DNA from: Carnegiea gigantea
Lineage: Eukaryota > Streptophyta > Magnoliopsida > Caryophyllales > Cactaceae
Reading direction: 5' to 3'
DNA: 64,000 bases
NCBI GenBank assembly: GCA_029747015.1
Contig: JAKOGI010000085.1
Coordinates: 997,501 to 1,061,500, forward strand
Position numbers and translations under genes: made by a program. Shown piece by piece: positions 11,083-23,047 of this stretch (the first letter of the stretch is position 1; the number at the start of each line of letters is the position of its first letter). Under the pieces are notes generated by a model, which did not search any database, had not been told where the DNA came from, and saw only the letters and a list, made by a program, of their open reading frames with translations.

Positions 11083-13616
11083 TGTAACGCCCTAAAGATA
11101 CATCAATCACTGTTTGCATCTCTTTCACTGGTTTTCCCCAATTGAAATATTAACCAAAATGACTAGGCATTACCGCCGTCCAATTAAGGACAACGCTTTA
11201 CTTGTACATGATAACTGAGCCATAATAATCAATGTTTACCATCAAAGACATTCACACCATCACAACCTATCAAACCATTTCGATAAATATAGAGATTGTT
11301 CTAACATCAAAACCATACAAACATCTCAAGGATTACACCAAAATATAGAATTCTGATAAAATATATAGTGTCAACACCAAAATAATTCACAATATGGTAC
11401 TATAGACATTTCAACGATAATACACCCCCATTCTATAAAGATTTCCTGGTTCACTTATTATCTTCAGCCGTTCTGCCTGCCTGAGGGCGATGCACTGAAA
11501 AAACACGAAAACATTTCGAAATGTGAGCTGAAGCTCAGTACATGCATTCCTGTATTATTAAACATTCGTGAAACAAAAACTAGTTGGGCCTGTATTCAAT
11601 TCATTTTTAATTAAACACAGGGAATAAGATGAATACGTAATTGCATTGTCAATTATTATCTGATAGTGAACCCTTGGTAAATGTTACGATATGAAGATAG
11701 GTGTACACCTGCCAAGCCGATCGGGACTTGGCTTGAAGCCGCGTGTGTAACTGAAGAGCTATACCCTGTAACTGATAACTGATGGGGTCACTAATTATGT
11801 GAGAAATCACTAATTAAATGGATTCATTGATGTACTTACCAAAATATTATAATTTTGATAAATACGTGCTGATTTCTAAAGATACAAGCAATTAACGTAT
11901 CTGGAGTTTTTAAATGTGAGCGCACGGAATAATATTAGGCACAAAAGTGGAGGGAATGATAGATTATGCCCGGATTCTATACAAAATTATTGTTGTAGGA
12001 ACATACGGTTAACAAAAATATTTATTTCATAGCTAATAAATTAGTAAAAGAAAATTAAAAGCATAACGGAGGCTTAAAAAGAATCACTCATAATGTAATC
12101 ATTTGACCTCTGATTGAGATTCAAAACCCCAATATAGAAAGCTTAGGAAATCCCACAAATCTTTTATTTTGAACACCAAGCTTGATTCCCACAATAGAAT
12201 TCCTAAAATGAGGATAGAATAGAAACATGTCAGTTTTGGTCCATTCTGCGCAGTTTTGGTAAAACGACCATGACTTTTTCCACAAACTTTGGATTAAGGC
12301 GATTCAAGAGCCCTTTGAAAGCTAACACACTGATACCCACCAAAAATCATAATTTTTGATTGGGCCATGCATTACCAGTTTATTGCTAAAGTCCGCTCTG
12401 TTTTCTTGAAATTTCCAACCCTCACTGTTTTAGCTTTTCACTCACTTTTCACACAAATTCTCAAACTTAAACCATTCTTTAAAAGCATGTAAGCAAGCTT
12501 TGATCCATCCCAACAGCATACAAAATCACTACACTCAACTTCACTTCATAATCATCTTCAAAAGAGATCATTTTTCAATCAAACACCCATATAAACCAAG
12601 CTTAAGGCTAAATTAATCCAAACCATGCATTATTTGCCAAAACCTTAGTTTATGGCCAACTTGGACTCTCTCCAACTCATGTGAAATCACCAAAAACATC
12701 AACATAAACACCAATAGATTAGAAGATGACCAAATCAAAGATAAAACAATCAAAATCTAACAGCTTAACATTAAGCTTGCATGATCAAAGATTAACCCTA
12801 ACCTAGCATGATCCAACCTCAACACCACCATGATCAACATCAAAATAACTCTTATGTCTTATCAAAACAACATGACCAAAGATCATAAACATCAAAACAA
12901 GAATCAAAACTAAAATAAAACGCAAACTAATAAAAACAAATTTCAAGATTACTCACTTTGATTGCAAATAAGTGGAGATAGAGATGATGTTTAGTGGTTT
13001 TGATGATGGAGGATGGTGACTAATGGCACTAGGATGTTGGGAGGGGTCGGAAACCATCGGGGCTAGCTGAAAACTGGCCGAAAACCACCACAAACAGTGG
13101 CCAGAGCTGCTGGACGTTTAGAGAGAGAGAGGAGAGCGAAAATAGAGTTTGTGAGTTAAGTTATATTTGTTTGACTTATCTAATAGCTTGGTTGAGTTTC
13201 TAACTAGAAAAGCCACCTTTTTTGACAAACCATGTTTAAATTAACCATGGTAATTAGTTAGATTAGTAGGCAAACTTGTTGGGCTTCAAAACAGCCGAAA
13301 TGAATTGGGTTCGGGAATAAAACGCTTCATAACAATAACGTTTTTACGAAACTCAAAATGAAAGCTTTGTAACGTTACGGAAAGCAAAATAAATTACTTA
13401 GATTAAACTTATTAGGGCCTACTATCAATTCTTCCAAAGTTTTTGTTAATCAATTAAATAAACAAATAAAATCCGAATTACCAAGTGAGGGCCCGAATAA
13501 AAATTTTCCACCGGGGTGAATAAATAAATGAATATGAGAGAAGAAAGAAAAGTTATAAACTTGAGGTAATTAAATATGTAAACATAATTAAATAATTTTA
13601 GGGTTGGGCTATTACA
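11083..13616 (-). repeat. 3' LTR of element II (2534 bp)
   Basis: Begins TGTAACGCCC and ends GCTATTACA on the + strand, so it has TG...CA ends and a short TGTAA/TTACA inverted repeat. It aligns along its length with 27742-30257; six mismatches were counted in the first ~140 bases and roughly 7 percent over the next ~640, mostly C/T changes plus small indels. Open frames inside it are shadows. Confidence 0.92.
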
Positions 13617-13630
13617 GCCTTCCCCCCTTA
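13617..13630 (-). promoter_or_regulatory. Polypurine tract of element II
   Basis: Minus strand TAAGGGGGGAAGGC directly abuts the 3' LTR. It is the expected primer for plus-strand DNA synthesis. The pol stop codon (13628-13630) overlaps it. Confidence 0.85.
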
Positions 13631-14870
13631 AAGAGTTTCATCCTCGAAACTTATGACTTTTTCCAAGCGATGCACGATTACCTCAAATAATTGTGGATAT
13701 TTGGTTTTCATTTCCTCTTCAGTCTCCCAAGTAGCTTCTTAGGAGGTATGATTTGACCATAGCACTTTGACTAGAGATATCTGCTTGTTGCGCAACTGCT
13801 TAATCCTACAATCTAGTATTTGGATTAGTTGCTCTTCATATACTAAACTTGCAGTGATTTCAATCGGTTCAGGTACAATGGCGTGGTTTGGGTATGAGGT
13901 ATACTTTCTAAGCTGAGAGATGTGAAACACGTTATGCATGTGTTCTAGTTCTACCGGTAGATCCAGACGATAAGCTACAGGATTCAACTTTTCAATGATT
14001 TCATATGGTCCAATATATCTTGGACTCAATTTGCCTCGTACCCCGAACCTTTTGACACCTTTAGTTGGCAATACCTTTAGAAAACTTTATCACCCACTTG
14101 AAACTCCAAAGACCTCCTTCTCTTGTCCGCATAACTCTTTTGTCGAGTCTGGGCAATCTTAATATGTTCTCGAACCCTTCTTATTATTTCTACGGTTTCC
14201 TGGATCATTTCAAGGCCTAAAATCAATGCATCATCTAAATCACTCCAGCACAGTGGGGTTCTACATTTAATCCCATATAGAGCTTCAAACGGGGCCATTC
14301 TAATGGTGGACTGATAGCTATTATTATAAGAAAACTCCACCACAGGTAAATCATCTTCCCATTTCCCTTGGAATTTCAATACATAAGCTCTAAACATGTC
14401 CTCTAGAATTTGATTCACTCTTTCAGTATACCTATCTGTCTCAGGGTGATAACAGCTGCTGAAGTTCAATTTGGTCCCAAAGGCCTTTTGAAGGGCTTGC
14501 CAAAAACGAGCTTGGAATCTTTGATCCCTATCTGATACTATGTCTAAAGGAATTTCATGTAGTCGGACGATCTCTTTCACATACGACTGGACTAGTTTTT
14601 TAACTCCTTAGGTATCTTTGATTGGCAGAAAATTGGCCAACTTGGTAAGTCGATCGACTATAACCCAGATAGTATTCTTCTTCAAGGCCGAAAGGGGTAA
14701 ACCCATAACAAAATCCATTGAAATTGAATCCCACTTCCAAGTGGGAATTTCTAGGGGTCTCAATTCACCCACGGGATGCTTATGCTCTGCTTTGACTTTC
14801 TGACAGCTCAGACACTTGTCTACATATTCTGCAACCTCCTTTTTCATATTATTCCACCAGAAGTATTGCC
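13628..14870 (-). pseudogene. Integrase and chromodomain of element II, distal part of pol
   Basis: Integrase joins element DNA to the chromosome. Reading right to left: the end of the zinc finger (YVDKCLSCQKVK), the first core Asp (SISMDFVMGLP), a TAA near 14609, the second Asp in IVSDRDQRF (14545-14519), the core Glu in TERVNQ, then the C-terminal domain. A frameshift at about 14077 moves to another frame with GKLSPRYIGPYEIIEK and a chromodomain-like end (IKQLRNKQISLVKVLW, a TAA at 13739-13741, EATWETEEEM), which may direct insertion to modified chromatin. The final stop is 13628-13630. The upstream part of the gene continues at 23048, beyond element III. Confidence 0.85.
14866..14870. repeat. 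Target-site duplication of element III, left copy (TTGCC)
   Basis: TTGCC immediately left of the TGTATA LTR start. It is repeated exactly at 23043-23047 after the right LTR. Confidence 0.95.
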
Positions 14871-17182
14871 TGTATAGCTTGTCGTAGAGTTACAAATTTA
14901 ACACTACTCTAGATATAAATAAGGTTATAGCATAGGGGAGTAAGGATCGACTCCATGAAGAAAAAATTATGTTAAAAAGCTAGTTTAATTCTAGATGATT
15001 TTACTACTCTTTGTAATTCTAAAATAAATCAAATTTAATAAATAAAAATCTGGAAAAGTACTCAATATTATTTCTAAATATTCTAGATTTAATTCTGGAA
15101 ATAAAACAATAATAGCTATCCTAAATAATCTAGAAAAATAAAAAGAGAATAATAACTCAATCTTCAACTAAAAATCAAAGCAGAGAATAATAAACAGAAA
15201 ATTAATATTAAAAATTATAAACAGTGACCTAAACTAATATTCTTCAAGTTTATAAGCTTACAACTCTACAATTATATCTACTTAGTTTCAGAAAAATTAA
15301 AACAGAAAATTACTGCCGATAACTAAAACAGAAAATTCAATCTGAAATTAGAAATAAAATAAACTACACTAATATAAATACGAAATTAATCAACAAAATT
15401 ACCCTAATTTGAGGACATAATTTTCTGGACTCAATAACACCTAATAAACGTGAAATAAATATTAAAATGCAATGTCCAGATTTATTGAAATAAAAATCTG
15501 CACATATCAAATTCACGAAATAATTCTAAAAAATTATCAAATAATTCCCAAAAATTACGAAATTAAATAGAGGTAGATTAGGATACTATATAAACACTAG
15601 TGTTGATTAAAAATTGAAAAAAACTGAAAGAAACTATTTTTAGCCTAATTTTTAACAAATCGGTAATTAAACGGTAAAACAAAATATAAATCAAATCTGA
15701 AAATTATAATCACTCTAAAAATCGAAATTTAACTAATCTAAAATTACCAACACACTCCTAAAAGACTATTCTTTTGGGGGGGTAAACGGTATTTATATCA
15801 AAGCTAATAATTGAAGAATAAAAATTGGTAAACTAAACAAATTAACTAAAAGTAACAAATAATTATCAAAGATATCAAATTTATGAAAAATGCTTAGCAT
15901 AATCTATATCTACCATGCAAATTAATATTTATCATTAACACACAAGTCAACTTCATCCATGAGTTAAACTGTAGAAGACACTCGCCAGCGGATCTTTCCC
16001 GTTTTTTCTTATATTATAGTTTAATTTGGTCCAACCCTAACATAAACCGTACTAATTTGATAACTTTTACACCAGTGCAAGAATTTAACCAAACTAGAGC
16101 ATTACGTACTAGAAAAACATCATCTAATGCTTTGTAACCAATTTACCAGCAAATCGATTTAACAAAGATCTATAACGATTACCTAATTAAAAGAGATGGG
16201 TTTGAGTCATCCATGATTAATTAGGGTGACACTAATGCTTAAAAGACAATAATTTTTACGTATTAAAGCCTCTTAAACTATCATATGAATTCGTATTGAA
16301 CTAAATAGCATGCATTCTAATTAATATAACACGAATATCATGAATGGTAAATACTAATCGCTATAGAATCATGAATATAAGTTAACTAGATAATAAAGCA
16401 TGAAACTTATTTCAAAATAATTAATTTATCATGGTTACAAATAGATTATACTAAGCATAAAAAAATTACTCACTCATATTAAAATTAAAATCACAAAATT
16501 TTAGCAAAAATTTTATGTTTAATAATGTAAAGAGTTTAACTAATTGAACAAAGTAAAAATAACAAATAAAACAAAATAAAATCTTGATAACAAGGCTACG
16601 TGAGGATGGAGAGTAGGCATGAGGTTGAAGAGGATGATGATGGGCGATGATGGATAATAAGCTAGGCGTGATGAGCGTGGATGTGAGATAATAAGGAAGA
16701 AGAAGGAAGATCGTGGAGCATGGGGTGCGAAGGCAGGCTTGAAAGTGGGATTGAAGGCGTGGGATGAAGAAGTTTGCCATGGCTTGGTTATGGATGAGAT
16801 GATAGATGATGATCGTTGAGGATTTTTGGAGGGGTTAGCCGTGGCGTCCTTTTATTATGATGAGGGTGATGGTGATTAGGATTAGTGAATAGGGTTTTCT
16901 TCTTCCTTTCTTCCTTCTCTCTCAAGACTTCTAGCTCTTCTCCAACTCTTGAAATCCTAGCCCAATTAAATAATTATGGAAATAATATTTTTCATAAATT
17001 ATTATTTTTAGACTGTCTTTATGGCCAAGCGTATAAAACCCGAATTTCGACGTCTTCTCTTCCCTTTTTATTTTATTATTGCCTAACCTGAAAACTATAT
17101 AAAATAAAGTAAATTAGGTGCAATAATATATATAATATAATCAAAATAATTATTAAAACCATGCATGATTTTTGGCTTAACA
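14871..17182 (-). repeat. 3' LTR of element III (2312 bp)
   Basis: Starts TGTATAGCTTGTCG and ends TTGGCTTAACA on the + strand, with TG...CA ends. It aligns throughout with 20735-23042; about 14 differences were counted in the first ~190 bases. It contains AT-rich DNA and a GAT/GAG-rich patch near 16600-16800. The frame at 16466-16780 is a shadow. Confidence 0.93.
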
Positions 17183-17200
17183 AATTCTCCCACACTTAGA
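17183..17200 (-). promoter_or_regulatory. Polypurine tract of element III
   Basis: Minus strand AAGTGTGGGAGAATTT adjoins the 3' LTR, the form usual for Athila-type elements. Confidence 0.7.
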
Positions 17201-18339
17201 CTTTAGACATCCTCGTGCAAAGAAATCTTAGACTCGACCTAAAAACTAACCCTTCTTTCTTTCTTATAAAGTCAGGTATAAATATGATATTTTACACTAG
17301 GCATTGGCTTGTTTTAAAAACAATTTTATTGAAAATTAATTAGTTTTTCCTCTTACAAGTGAATAACTACTAGACATCTAACTAACATCAAAGAGTTTAT
17401 TCATTAACCTCACAATATTTCCTTAATGAAATAATAAGATCAATAATTATCCATCACTTTTAAATATGCATACACCGATCAAGAGGTCTAAAAAATTTAA
17501 GATAGAAAAATTTATGCATGGTATGGCTATAGAGACAATTGAACTAGGTAGAATAACTCATTGAACTGATTGTAACTTTCCTTGTACTTTTTTTCCTTCT
17601 ATATTTTTTTTTTTCAAACTCCACTTGCGCACATATTCGAGGCTCATATAGGAAACACTCCCTGTCTCACACTCACCCGAATAGAGGTGCTGGAGCAAAC
17701 ATTTTATTTTCATCATTATTTTTATTTATTTTATTGATTCACTAGTATGGGAAGCAAGCTTTCCAGTGGCAGTATTGCCTCAAATGGTAGCACCCAGCAG
17801 CGCATGCCTCAAAGGGGTACTTGTCATTCCCGACTTTGACTCTCTTTTTTTTTTTTTTGAGTTATTCTACTAGTTCAATAGTCTAGGAGATGGGTTAGGT
17901 TATTTTATTACCTCTGAAGCGGATATAATACATGATCAAATAAGATGAATAATTATGACAGTTCCTCATTAAAGAGATATAGGAGGATCATCTCAAACTT
18001 CTCTGAAAGATAGCTAGCATGCTTAGAAGTCTTCACTCATAAAAGAATAAGCTACAAAATAGCTAAGAAAACAAAAAAATTTTAAATAAGCAAGCCTAGC
18101 ATAAACTCGTATCATGCACTATTTATAAGAAAAAAAAAAATTTCTGATTTTTTTTTAAGAATAAATACTACAAGAATCAAATGCAGGATGCATCCCCCCA
18201 CACTTAATTCATGCATTGTCCCTAATGCATGCAAAAAGATAGAAATAATGAAAATAAAAGCAAAATTAAATGGGTACTTCCCTAAAAAGGTTGGGTTGCC
18301 TCCCAACCAGTGCCTTTGTTTATAGTCGTTGACTCGACT
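17201..18339 (-). other. 3' non-coding part of element III
   Basis: About 1.1 kb between the gag-protease stop and the polypurine tract, without a conserved frame. It includes a second purine-rich string (minus strand TTAAGTGTGGGGGGATG near 18190-18206) and poly-T runs at 17604-17614 and 17848-17859. A short minus frame at 18112-18306 is hydrophobic but probably chance. In related full-length elements pol lies here, so an internal deletion probably joined gag-protease to this 3' sequence. Confidence 0.6.
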
Positions 18340-20613
18340 TCATGAAACTCCTGGATCATCTAGTTGGATCTCTTCCACTAAATCATCATTAATCTGGTAG
18401 GGCACTTTTTGAAACTCAGTATGATCAAGACTCTTAATAAGCACAGTCAAAAATTCATCTTCATTGGATAAGTCATAAATATCTTGGGACAACTCATCAA
18501 TAACATCAAGTGCATACACGTAATTCACATCAGCAGGGAATCTCATGGCATCAAAAATATTAAATTTAATTACTTCACCATCAAATTTCATGGTTAATGT
18601 TCCTTCATGCACATCAATTTTAGTCCTAACTATTTTCAAAAATGGCCTGCCAAGCAAGATAGGAATATCATGACATGCATTACCCATGTTCATCACATAA
18701 AAATCAGCAGGAAACACAAGTTCATTCACTTGAACTAAGATGTCCTCTAACACTCCATCTGGATAAGTATTGCTTCTATCAGCTGATTGAATCACTATGC
18801 CAGTTTTCTTTAATTCTCCTAAGTTCAGTTTATCGCAAACAGACCTAGGCATGATATTAATGGAAGCACCCAAATCAAGCATAGCTTTATCAAAGTAAAG
18901 GTTTCCTATTTTGCAAGGGACAGAAAACACACCAGGGTCTTTGCACTTAGGGGGAAGTTTTCTTTGAAAAACAGCAGACACATTTTCCCCCACACTTACC
19001 TTTTCGTTCCCTATTAACTTCCTTTTGGTAGTACATAATTCTTTCAAGAATTTAGCATAATGAGGCACCTGTTTAATGGCATCAAGGAGAGATATATTGA
19101 TCTCTACCTTCCTAAATGTCTCTAAGATCTCTTGGTTAGCCTCATTTATATTAGAAGTAGGGCTTCTAAATCTACTAGGAAAAGGTGAAATTGGCTTATA
19201 AGGTTCTCTTTTCTTCTCTCCTATTTCCTTAGTAGTTTGATCAGATTCTGTGTCTAACTCTGGTTCAGCTCCTTTCACCTCTAACTCAAGCTCAACCTCT
19301 CTACTCTTCCTAGGCTCTTTTAACTCTTTCTCACTCCTAAGTGTTATGTCACTAACATTCTCCTTAGAGTTAGGGTAAGGCTGAGATGGTAACCTATTTT
19401 GCATTTGAGCCTGCAAGTTACTAATTATGATATCAATCGCAGTCTGTCTCTCTTGAACCTGCTTAAAAGTTGTCTCCAAAATCTGAAACCTATCATCCAT
19501 CTTCTTAAGGACTTGTTCTAGTAGGAAGTTGGTCTTACCTTGATTAGAAGGTTGACGAGACGTTTGTTCAAAACCAGGTGGATTGGTTTGAGGGTTATAC
19601 CTAAGGTTAGGGTGGTCTCTCCATCTTTCATTATAGGTGTTAGAATAGGGATCATACCTCCTTCGACCTTGGTTAGAATAGACAGCATTAACATTACCCT
19701 CTTGCAGTGTAGGACATGTATCAGTAGGATGCCCCTCTAGACAATAGATGCCACATATGACTGCTTTTTGAATTCTCCCAGTAACAATCTTATTTAACAT
19801 CGCAGTAATGTGAGATAACTGACTCTCTACAGATGAACTACACCCAATCTCATTGATCCTTTTAACTTGTGACTCCCTAACACCAAACTGCTGAGTATTT
19901 TGGGCCATTAGATTAAATAAATTTCTAGCATTAGCTGGAGTTTTATTAACCAGAGCCCCCCACTAGCAGCATCAACCATATTACGATCCATAGGAAGCAA
20001 ACCCTCATAAAAATATTGAATCAACAACTGTTCAGTTATTTGATGTTGGGGACAACTGGCACATAGTTTATTAAATCTTTCCCAGTACTCATAAAAAGTT
20101 TTCCCATTCATTTGTCTGATTCCACATATCTCCTTCCTAATAGATCCAATTCGGGATACTGGAAAAAAATTTCTCTAAAAATAATTTATGCAATACAGTC
20201 CATGTAGAGAACGATCCAGCAGGCATGTAATACAACCAATCTTTAGCATTACCAATCAAAGAAAAAGGAAAAGCTCTCAACCTAATTTGATCTTCAGGAA
20301 TCCCCTCAGACACCATAGCGGAGCATGTAACAAGAAATTCACTAATATGACGATATGGGTCCTCTCCAGCTAATCCATGAAACTTAGGTAATAGATTGAT
20401 GAATCCAGAGTTTTGTTTTAGGGGTTTATCTAATGCAGCATAAGTAATGGACATAGGTTGGATTCCTAGGTTAGGGACAGTAAGTTCCCGAAGAGTGGAC
20501 ATTCTTACCTCTTTAATCCTAAGACTTACTAGATTAGGACGACTCTCTTTGTTTTTAGCTTTCCATATTTGCTCCTTGTCCTCTCCAATTTCCTTACCAC
20601 TCCTTAATCTCAT
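18340..20613 (-). pseudogene. gag-protease polyprotein of element III (two homopolymer frameshifts, otherwise open)
   Basis: ATG at 20613 (MRLRSGKEIG). The Gag part has FHGLAGEDPYRHISEF and DWLYYMPAGSFSTW. A zinc knuckle CGIYCLEGHPTDTC lies near 19757-19710, with the second Cys one place later than the usual CX2C spacing. The middle is Gln/Pro-rich. Protease: MLDLGASINIMP near 18895-18860 and DIPILLGRPFL near 18650. The stop is at 18340-18342. One extra T in a run at 20163-20169 shifts the frame, and one missing G at 19956-19961 restores it. No nonsense codon exists if both are discounted, so the shifts may be sequencing errors or recent mutations. About 757 codons in all. Confidence 0.85.
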
Positions 20614-20712
20614 ACATCACGGTAATCTACAAAAAATTAAAATATTGGAGTTAAAACAAAACAATAAAAGTAGTAAAATTAAATAGAAGTAAACTAGCAA
20701 TTTATTTTTTTC

Positions 20713-20729
20713 CCCCGGCAACGGCGCCA
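20713..20729 (-). promoter_or_regulatory. Primer binding site of element III (Asp tRNA)
   Basis: Minus strand TGGCGCCGTTGCCGGGG, complementary to the 3' end of plant Asp tRNA, five bases inside the 5' LTR. The same primer is known for Athila-type elements. Confidence 0.88.
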
Positions 20730-20734
20730 AAATT

Positions 20735-23042
20735 TGTATAACTTGTCGTAGAGCTACAAATTTACCACTACTCTAGATATAAATAAGGATATAGCATAGG
20801 GGAGTAGGGATCGAATCCACAAGGAAAGATTATGTCAAAAAACTAGTTTAATTCTAGATGATTTTACTACTATTTGTAATTCTAAAATAAATCAAATTTA
20901 AAAAATAAAAATTTGGAAAATATTCAATATTATTCCTAAATATTCTAGATTTAATTCTGGAAACAAAACAATAATATCTATCCTAAATAATCTAGAAAAA
21001 TAAACAGAGAATAATAACTCAATCTTCAACTAAAAATCAAAGCAGAGAATAATAAACAGAAAATTAATATTAAAAATCATAAATAGTGACCTAAACTAAT
21101 ATTCTTCAAGTTTGTAAGCTTATAACTCTAGAATTATATCTAATTAGTTTCAAAAAAAATAAAACAGAAAATTACTGCAGATAACTAAAATAGAAAATTC
21201 AATCTGAAATTAGAAATAAAATAAACTGCACTAATATAAATATGAAATTAATCAAAAAAATTACCCTAATTTAAGGACATAGTTTTCTGGACTCAATAAC
21301 ACCTAATAAATGTGAAATAAATATTAAAAATGAAATTTCTAGATTTATTGAAATAAAAATCTGCACATATCAAATTCACAAAATAATTCTAAAAAATTAT
21401 CAAATAATTCCCAAAAATTACGAAATTAAATAGAGGCAGATTAGGATACTATATAAACACTAGTGTTGATTAAAAATTGGAAAAAACCAAAAGAAAATAT
21501 TTTTAGCCTAATTTTTACAAATTGGTAATTAAACAGCAAAACAGAATATAAATCAAATCTGAAAATTATAATCACTCTAAAGATCAAAATCTAACTAATC
21601 TAAAATTACCAAGACACTCCTAAAAGACTATTCTTTTGGGGGGGTAAATGTTATTTATGTCAAAGCTAATAATTGAAGAATAAAAATTAATAAACTAAAC
21701 AAATTAACCAAAAGCAACAAATAATTATCAAAGATATCAAATTTATGAAAAATGCTTAGCATGATCTATATCCATCATGCAAATTAATATTTATCATTAA
21801 CATACAAGTCGATTTCATCTATGAGTTAAACTGTAGAAGACACCTGCCAGTAGATCTTCCCCGTTTTTCCTTATATTATGGTTTAATTAGGTCAAGCCCT
21901 AATATAAACTCTACTAATTTGATAACCCTTACACCAGTACAAGAATCTAATCAAACTAGAGCAGTACGTACTAGAAAAACATCATCTAACGAATTGTAAC
22001 CAATTTACGAGCAAATCGATTTAACAAAGATCCATAACGATTACCTAATTAAAAGAGACGGGTTTGAGCCATCCATGATTAATTAGGGTGATACTAATGC
22101 TTAAAAGATGATAATTTTTACGTATTAAAGCCTCCTAAACTATCATATGAATTCGCATTAAACTAACCAGCATGCATTCTAATTAATATAACATGAATAT
22201 CATGAACGGTAAATACTAATCACTATAGAATCATGAATATAAGTCAACTAGACAATAAAGCATGAAACTTGTTTCAAAATAATTAATTTAGCATGGTTAC
22301 AAATAGATTACACTAAGCATAAAAAAATTACTCACTCATATTAAAATTAAAATCACAAAATTTTAGCAAAAATTTCATATTTAATAATATAAAGAGTTTA
22401 ACTAATTGAACGAAGTAAAAATAACAAATAAAACAAAATAAAATCTTGATAACAAGGCTACGTGAGGATGGAGATTAGGCGTGAGGTTGAAGAGGATGAT
22501 AATGGGTGATGATGGATAATAAGCTAGGCGTGATGAGCGTGGATGTGAGATAATAAGGAAGAAGAAGGAAGATCATGGAGCATGGGGTGCGAAAGCAGGC
22601 TTAAAAGTGGGATTGAATGCGTGGCATGAAGAAGTTTGCCATGGCTTGGTTATGGATGGGATGATAGATGATGATGGCTGAGGATTTTTGGAGGGGTTAG
22701 CCGTGGCGTCCTTTTATTATGGTGAGGGTGATGGTGATTAGAGTTAGTGAATAGGGTTTTCTTCTTCCTTTCTTCCTTCTCTCTCAAGACTTCTAACTCT
22801 TCTCTAAGTCTTGAAATCCTAGCCTAATTAAATAATTATGAAAATAATATTTTCTATAAATTATTATTTTTAGACCGTCTTTATAGCCAAGCGTATAAAG
22901 CTCGAACTTCAACGTCTTCTCTTCCCTTTTTATTTTATTATTGCCTAACTTGAAAAATATATAACATAAAGTAAATTAGATGCAATAATATATGATATAA
23001 TCAAAATAATTATTTAAATCATGCATGATTTTTGGCTTAACA
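20735..23042 (-). repeat. 5' LTR of element III (2308 bp)
   Basis: Starts TGTATAACTTGTCG and ends TTGGCTTAACA on the + strand. It matches the left LTR along its length with scattered substitutions and few small indels. Confidence 0.93.
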
Positions 23043-23047
23043 TTGCC
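23043..23047. repeat. Target-site duplication of element III, right copy (TTGCC)
   Basis: Exact match to 14866-14870, directly after the LTR end TTAACA. It fixes the limits of the element. Confidence 0.95.

Larger units (their letters stand above)
14871..23042 (-). mobile_element. Element III: Athila-like gag-protease LTR element without pol (TR-GAG type)
   Basis: 8172 bp, flanked by TTGCC duplications, with LTRs at 14871-17182 and 20735-23042, an Asp-tRNA primer site and a polypurine tract. The interior (3552 bp) codes only for gag and protease. RT, RNase H and integrase are absent, so it must borrow them to move. The gag zinc knuckle, the DLGAS protease and the Asp primer site place it near Athila. 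Plant elements of this build are called TR-GAG. It inserted into the integrase gene of element II; 8172 plus 5 bases is the full interruption, and the pol frame is the same on both sides. Confidence 0.92.

Noticed and set aside
16466..16780. Minus-strand frame as an LTR-encoded protein
   Set aside because: It lies in LTR DNA, has no counterpart in the other LTR copy of element III and looks like low-complexity sequence.
18112..18306. Hydrophobic minus-strand frame after element III protease as a membrane protein
   Set aside because: Starts at no conserved position, is poly-T/A driven, and lies in the 3' untranslated part.
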